The position numbers and the translations under genes are program-made. A DNA stretch of 64,000 nucleotides from assembly GCF_016862955.1 (NCBI RefSeq), contig NZ_BONY01000001.1:124001-188000 (forward strand). Direction: 5' to 3'. This DNA comes from Rhizocola hellebori. GTDB taxonomy: Bacteria > Actinomycetota > Actinomycetes > Mycobacteriales > Micromonosporaceae. Below the pieces are notes generated by a model, which worked only from the letters and a program-made list of their open reading frames with translations, made no database searches and was not told where the DNA came from. Below are positions 60,354 through 64,000 of the stretch, piece after piece; the first letter of the stretch is position 1; every line of letters starts with the position of its first letter.

Positions 60354-61246
60354 GGCTTGGTCCTGATTCGCAGCTGCGGCACCTGACTCGCACCGACCGC
60401 TTCCAGAACCGTCGCCACCATTTCCGAGCACTCCACGATCATCTCCCGCTCGGGCGGAAGGTTCAATGCCGCCTTGGCAATTGCCGTGGCGGCCGTGACA
60501 TCGATGAATTGCAACTTATAAAGGTTTACGTAGATCGTCTCGTCGAGGCGCAGCGCTTCGGCCAGGGCTTGCTGTAGTGGTACCAGATGAGAACAATCGA
60601 TCTCGCCGGCGATCCGGATGCCGGGCGGCCTGTACTGCCGGCAGATGCGCAGCAGGGCGGTGTCGTAATACGCTTCCGCCGCAACGGTTTTAGCATGGGT
60701 GTCGGCCGCGAAGCCCAGCGTCACCGAGTCGAAGACCTCCCGGTCATACTGGCACATCACGGTGAGCCGATCGCTGCCCGGCCCGAGCGAGGCCTGCTTT
60801 TCGAAGGCGAGCAGCTGCTCCGCCGCGACCACGGGCGCGGTCGCCCAGCGCATGTCGGCGGTGACCCGAAGACCGGCAAAGCCGTCGCGCAGCGCGCGCT
60901 CGAGATCCCCGCTGATGCGGCTCATCATCCGCTCACCGTCGGCGCGCCCGTCTGACAGCCAGGAGTGGCTGGCCGAGAACGCCGCCAGCTGGCCGATCTC
61001 CATCGCCTCGGCCACGGGGATCTGCCTGGCGCTCAGCTGCGCGGCGACATCGGCCAGCGGAATCGACTCGGTGAACCAGATGACCCGCTGTCCGGCGCCC
61101 AGCCCGCCGGCGATGAACTCCGCCACCAGATCGAGCCGCTCGTCGGGGTCGCTGAAGGTCAGGCAGGCGTGGTCGCCACCCGCAAGCTGATGTACCGCCA
61201 CCGCCTCGCCCACGTCACCTGTCCCCTGCCGTCGACTCACCACCAT
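60350..61246 (-). CDS. MEDS-STAS domain sensor / anti-sigma antagonist
   Basis: The 298-residue protein has an N-terminal MEDS (DcmR-like sensory) domain (HQLAGGDHACLTFSDPDERL, FTADMRWA-type region RVTADMRWATAP) and a C-terminal STAS domain (IRIAGEIDCSHLVPLQQAL, FIDVTAATAIAKAA). It likely senses a ligand and frees a sigma factor by engaging the overlapping kinase. ATG at 61246 chosen; the frame extends to 61318. Confidence 0.85.
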   Translation of the reverse strand: MVVSRRQGTGDVGEAVAVHQLAGGDHACLTFSDPDERLDLVAEFIAGGLGAGQRVIWFTESIPLADVAAQLSARQIPVAEAMEIGQLAAFSASHSWLSDGRADGERMMSRISGDLERALRDGFAGLRVTADMRWATAPVVAAEQLLAFEKQASLGPGSDRLTVMCQYDREVFDSVTLGFAADTHAKTVAAEAYYDTALLRICRQYRPPGIRIAGEIDCSHLVPLQQALAEALRLDETIYVNLYKLQFIDVTAATAIAKAALNLPPEREMIVECSEMVATVLEAVGASQVPQLRIRTKP

Positions 61247-61295
61247 TCGATAAGCGCCGCAGTGCCGACCGGCGTCACTGCGGCATTCACCGGTG

Positions 61296-61499
61296 TCACA
61301 GCTCGCGGTGTTCCTCACGGGTCACCACGGTGCGGTTGCGCGGCCCCCAGATGAAGGCGGTGAAGATCAGCCCAAGCACGCCGCCGACCATGAGGATCCA
61401 TCCGACCATGTCGATGTCCACGCCGGCGACGGTGACGTCGAGGGCGAAGGTGAGGATCGCGCCGACGACGATGAGGAAGATGCTGGCGCCAATGCCCAT
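61296..61499 (-). CDS. DUF6458-type small membrane protein
   Basis: The 67-residue protein (MGIGASIFLIVVGAILTFAL, then a GWILMVGGVLGLIF helix and a basic RNRTVVTREEHREL tail) has two transmembrane helices and matches the small actinobacterial DUF6458 proteins. Function unknown. Preceded by a GGAGGGC ribosome binding site. Confidence 0.85.
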   Translation of the reverse strand: MGIGASIFLIVVGAILTFALDVTVAGVDIDMVGWILMVGGVLGLIFTAFIWGPRNRTVVTREEHREL

Positions 61500-61620
61500 G
61501 ATGTGCCCTCCTGATGGGTGCGCAGTTAGCGTGCGGCGCGAGTTACCCCACTTCAGGCGAGCCCAAACACACGACCGGGCCGCAGTTTTTTGCGGCCCGG
61601 TCGTTCGGGTTACCGACGGT

Positions 61621-63018
61621 CTAGCGGCCCTGCAGCGCCTTGACGTTGTCGCCGAAGGTCCAGTTGCGGGAACCGTCCCAGTTGATCGACCACGTCATCA
61701 GGCCCTTGAGCGTGGTGCGGAACGGGTTCCAGCACTGGCTCACCAGCGACGGGGTCATGTAACCGCCGCCCGCTCCGGCCTGCGCTGGCAGCCCGGGAAC
61801 CTGCTTGTCAAAGGGAACCCGGATGGTGGTGCCCTGGATGACCAGCCCCTGGTTGAGACAGTTGGTCTGCGCGGTGAAGCCCTGCACCGTCCCGGCCGAG
61901 TAGGAGTCGCCGGCGCAGCCGTACATGCTTCCGTTGTAGTACTGCATGTTCAGCCACCAGAGCCGCCCGTTGTCCGCGTACTTCTTCACGATCGGCAGGT
62001 AGGCGCCCCAGATCGAGCCGTAGACCACACTGCCGCCGGTGACGTACGCCGTCTCGGGCGCCATGGTGAGGCCGAAGTTCGACGGCATCTGGGCCAGCAC
62101 GCCGTCGATGATGCGGATGAGGTTCGCCTGCGACGCCGACAGCTGGTTGATGTTGCCGCTGCCGGTGAGGCCGGTCTCGATGTCGATGTCGATCCCGTCG
62201 AAGTTGTACCGCTTCAGGATCGGCACGATGGTGGCTACGAACCGGTCGGCGACCGCGCTGGAGCCCAAGTCGATGCCGGCCGCCGCGCCGCCGATGGACA
62301 TCAGGATGGTCAGCCCGGCTGCCTTGGCCGAACACATCTCGGCCGGGGTGGCCACCTTGACGCCCGCGTCCATGCCGTCCTCCCACAGCACGGTGCCGTC
62401 GGAGCGGATGACCGGGAAGGCCGCGTTGACCACGTTGTAGCCGTGGGTACGGATGCGCGAGTCGGTGATCGGGATCCAGCCCAGCGGCGGGTGTACCCCA
62501 TTGGCCGCGCCATCCCAGTTCTCCCAATACCCCTGCAGCACCTTGCCGGCCGGCCGCGACTTCACCGCACACGTCGTGCCTCCGGGCGGCTGCGAGGACG
62601 GCGGCGGCGAGGAGGGCGGCGGCGAGGAGGGCGGCGGGGGCGACGACGGCGGCGGTGAGGACGGGGGTGGTGACGAGGGAGGCGGGGGCGAGGAGGGCGG
62701 CGCCCCGGTGCAGGCGCCTAGGTCGCGCCAAAGCGAAGGCGTCGCAGCGGGGTTCCAGCCCGCGCCGACGTACGCGGTGTGCGTCACCAGCGCTTCGTAG
62801 AGCCGGCCGCTGTAGGTGACCCGCGTTCCCACGGTGTAGGTATTCCCCTCGGCCCAGGCCGGTGAGTTGCACACGACAAGGACGCCGACCGCGTCAGGCG
62901 CGACCGCGGCCCGCCCCGACGGAACGAGGATCAGCGCGGTCACGATCGTCACGGCGGCGCTCACCGCGGCCGCCACCACCATGCGCCGGGGTGGTGTCAA
63001 TCGATAGGTGTTCCACAT
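61621..63018 (-). CDS. Secreted GH18 chitinase with chitin-binding module
   Basis: The 465-residue protein has a signal peptide, an N-terminal carbohydrate-binding module of the CBM5/12 type (APDAVGVLVVCNSPAWAEGN, then LYEALVTHTAYVGAGWNP, LWRDLGAC), a Pro/Ser linker (PPSSPPP repeats, about residues 106-145), and a GH18 catalytic domain with FDGIDIDIE (catalytic Glu) and MTWSINWDGS. It hydrolyses chitin outside the cell. The linker DNA is a run of short imperfect GGCGGCGAGGAGG-type repeats. Confidence 0.94.
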   Translation of the reverse strand: MWNTYRLTPPRRMVVAAAVSAAVTIVTALILVPSGRAAVAPDAVGVLVVCNSPAWAEGNTYTVGTRVTYSGRLYEALVTHTAYVGAGWNPAATPSLWRDLGACTGAPPSSPPPPSSPPPSSPPPSSPPPPSSPPPSSPPPSSQPPGGTTCAVKSRPAGKVLQGYWENWDGAANGVHPPLGWIPITDSRIRTHGYNVVNAAFPVIRSDGTVLWEDGMDAGVKVATPAEMCSAKAAGLTILMSIGGAAAGIDLGSSAVADRFVATIVPILKRYNFDGIDIDIETGLTGSGNINQLSASQANLIRIIDGVLAQMPSNFGLTMAPETAYVTGGSVVYGSIWGAYLPIVKKYADNGRLWWLNMQYYNGSMYGCAGDSYSAGTVQGFTAQTNCLNQGLVIQGTTIRVPFDKQVPGLPAQAGAGGGYMTPSLVSQCWNPFRTTLKGLMTWSINWDGSRNWTFGDNVKALQGR

Positions 63019-63065
63019 CTGTTAATTATTAGGAAGGTTTACTGTCAATGTCTATAGCACTGTCG

Positions 63066-63611
63066 TTACAGGACGCCGTGGGTTTGGTACCAGGCGCGCA
63101 CCCGCGCCAGCATCGTCGGGTCCATAGCCATCCGCTGATGGTCGAAGCCGGCGTAGACCCGCAGCTCATGCGGCACCGCGTTGCCGGTCAGGATGGTGTC
63201 GAGCCGCTGGTCCAACGCCAGCGCGACGACCTGGTCGATGTCGCCGTGGTGCAGCTGGTAAGGCGTGACGATCTGCTGGGCGGCGGCCGGCTTGGTGGCA
63301 TTGGGACCGTCGCTGACCCCGCCCGCGGTGTGTGACGCCGCCCGGAAGTCGCCCGGGTGGGCACCCAACAGCCGACCGGTGACGAAAGCGCCCATGCTGT
63401 GGCCGTGCGCGGCGAGCCGGGTCAGGTCGACACCGCCGACACGGGTCAGCAGGGCGCGGGCCTTGACGGCGCGCTGCACGTTGGCCGTCGAAGCGCCGTC
63501 CGGGCCGTCGGGCGCATTGCCAAGGTCGTCGGCGTCCGGGGCATGGGTGTACATGGTGCCGATCGCGACCAGGCCCCAGCTTCGCATGGCCACCTCATCG
63601 ACGATCGTCAT
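63066..63611 (-). CDS. Alpha/beta hydrolase fragment or short hydrolase
   Basis: The 181-residue protein has the nucleophile elbow AAHGHSMGAFV, DIDQVVAL near the acid position and a terminal AGFDHQRMAMDP with the likely catalytic His. The first strands of a normal alpha/beta hydrolase are missing, so it is either a short form or a truncated remnant. No good ribosome binding site is seen before ATG 63611. Confidence 0.65.
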   Translation of the reverse strand: MTIVDEVAMRSWGLVAIGTMYTHAPDADDLGNAPDGPDGASTANVQRAVKARALLTRVGGVDLTRLAAHGHSMGAFVTGRLLGAHPGDFRAASHTAGGVSDGPNATKPAAAQQIVTPYQLHHGDIDQVVALALDQRLDTILTGNAVPHELRVYAGFDHQRMAMDPTMLARVRAWYQTHGVL

Positions 63612-63700
63612 CAGCCTTGATTATGGGATTCGAGATTACCAATCTCTGGGGCTGCCCCGGGAGAGTCGTGCACAACCTTCCAGAAAGGAGCACCCCCTCC

Positions 63701-64000
63701 ATGCTCCGTTCCGTAGTCATGACTCTGGCCCTGAGCCTCGCCCCCGGCCCGGCCGCGGTGGCCCACGAGTGGCGCGAGGTCTTCTCCCCCGACGGCACCA
63801 TTACCCAGCTCTACCTGCCCAAGCAGGTGGACACCGCACCGAGTGGGTTGGCGGCACTGGCCGCCGACGTCACGCCGCTGCAGCAGACCGGCCCGTCGAG
63901 CCAGCGATTCGACCTGGTCTTCGTCGGCGACGGCTACACCGCAAGCCAGCAAAGCCTTTTCGTCAGTCACGCCACCGCCAAATGGAACGAGGTGTCCGCG
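63701..64000 (+). CDS. Secreted IgA-peptidase M64-like protein, 5' part cut by window edge
   Basis: The 100 visible residues start with a short signal peptide (MLRSVVMTLALSLAPGPAAVA), then a region leading to FDLVFVGDGYTASQ, the characteristic N-terminal motif of peptidase family M64. The zinc site lies beyond the window. AAAGGAG lies 10 nt before the ATG. Confidence 0.8.
   Translation, partial: MLRSVVMTLALSLAPGPAAVAHEWREVFSPDGTITQLYLPKQVDTAPSGLAALAADVTPLQQTGPSSQRFDLVFVGDGYTASQQSLFVSHATAKWNEVSA

Noticed and set aside
62570-62705. GGCGG/GAGG repeat run as a regulatory or recombination repeat
   Set aside because: It encodes the Pro/Ser linker of the GH18 chitinase on the minus strand.

Overview
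The window is high-GC actinomycete DNA. It holds a SARP regulator, LuxR/NarL-type two-component genes, DUF222/HNH genes and an IdeR/DmdR-type iron box, and the tRNA-like genes lack an encoded CCA. The genus cannot be settled from the sequence alone.

Left arm (1-17.2 kb) and middle-right arm (25.2-39.3 kb): these look like two parts of one specialised-metabolite gene cluster. The left arm has a luciferase-like monooxygenase, a cupin, a stand-alone ACP, a KS-AT-DH-ACP polyketide synthase without ketoreductase, an acyl ligase, a type II thioesterase, a SnoaL-like protein, a SARP activator, a group II PLP decarboxylase, an acyl-CoA-dehydrogenase-type amine N-hydroxylase, a small His-containing membrane protein, a flavin reductase, a diiron oxygenase, an APC permease and a second seryl-tRNA synthetase. 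The right arm has a DUF2156 (MprF/VlmA-like) aminoacyl-tRNA-dependent transferase, a sulfotransferase, a periplasmic-binding-fold protein without signal peptide, a ThDP enzyme, a cystathionine beta-synthase split by a frameshift, a glutamate-dehydrogenase-like and an adenylosuccinate-lyase-like enzyme, an SDR, an antiporter and CysD/CysN. The set decarboxylase, N-hydroxylase, flavin reductase, SerRS, seryltransferase, membrane hydrazine synthase and diiron azoxy synthase matches the logic of valanimycin biosynthesis, so an azoxy (N-N bonded) product with polyketide and perhaps sulfated parts is inferred.

The most striking observation is a pair of tRNA-like genes (1017-1102 minus; 26574-26661 plus). 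They share identical acceptor stems, D-loops and T-arms, have a serine-type long variable arm and a G discriminator, but their anticodon arm is a 7-bp stem closed by a tetraloop (UUCG or UUUU), so there is no anticodon. Each has a strong terminator and its own promoter carrying three 11-bp-spaced (G/A)TCAGSN repeats exactly 8 bp from the -10, the same SARP-type architecture seen before the other cluster genes. They look like dedicated, translation-dead seryl carriers for the cluster's SerRS and DUF2156 transferase.

Between the two arms (17.3-25.2 kb) lie unrelated genes: an Ogt-AlkA DNA-repair fusion, a PadR regulator with a membrane partner, a DUF222/HNH protein, and an iron-siderophore ABC importer behind an iron box. 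Right of the cluster come an ABC exporter with a NarL-type two-component system (39.4-42.8 kb), a polymorphic-toxin locus (42.8-54.7 kb: small protein, lipoprotein, putative immunity protein and a 3458-residue RHS/LamG/HINT toxin), and chromosomal genes (55-64 kb: DUF4394 protein, VOC proteins, hydrolases, XRE regulator, PMT mannosyltransferase, anti-sigma kinase with MEDS-STAS partner, GH18 chitinase, the start of an M64 peptidase).
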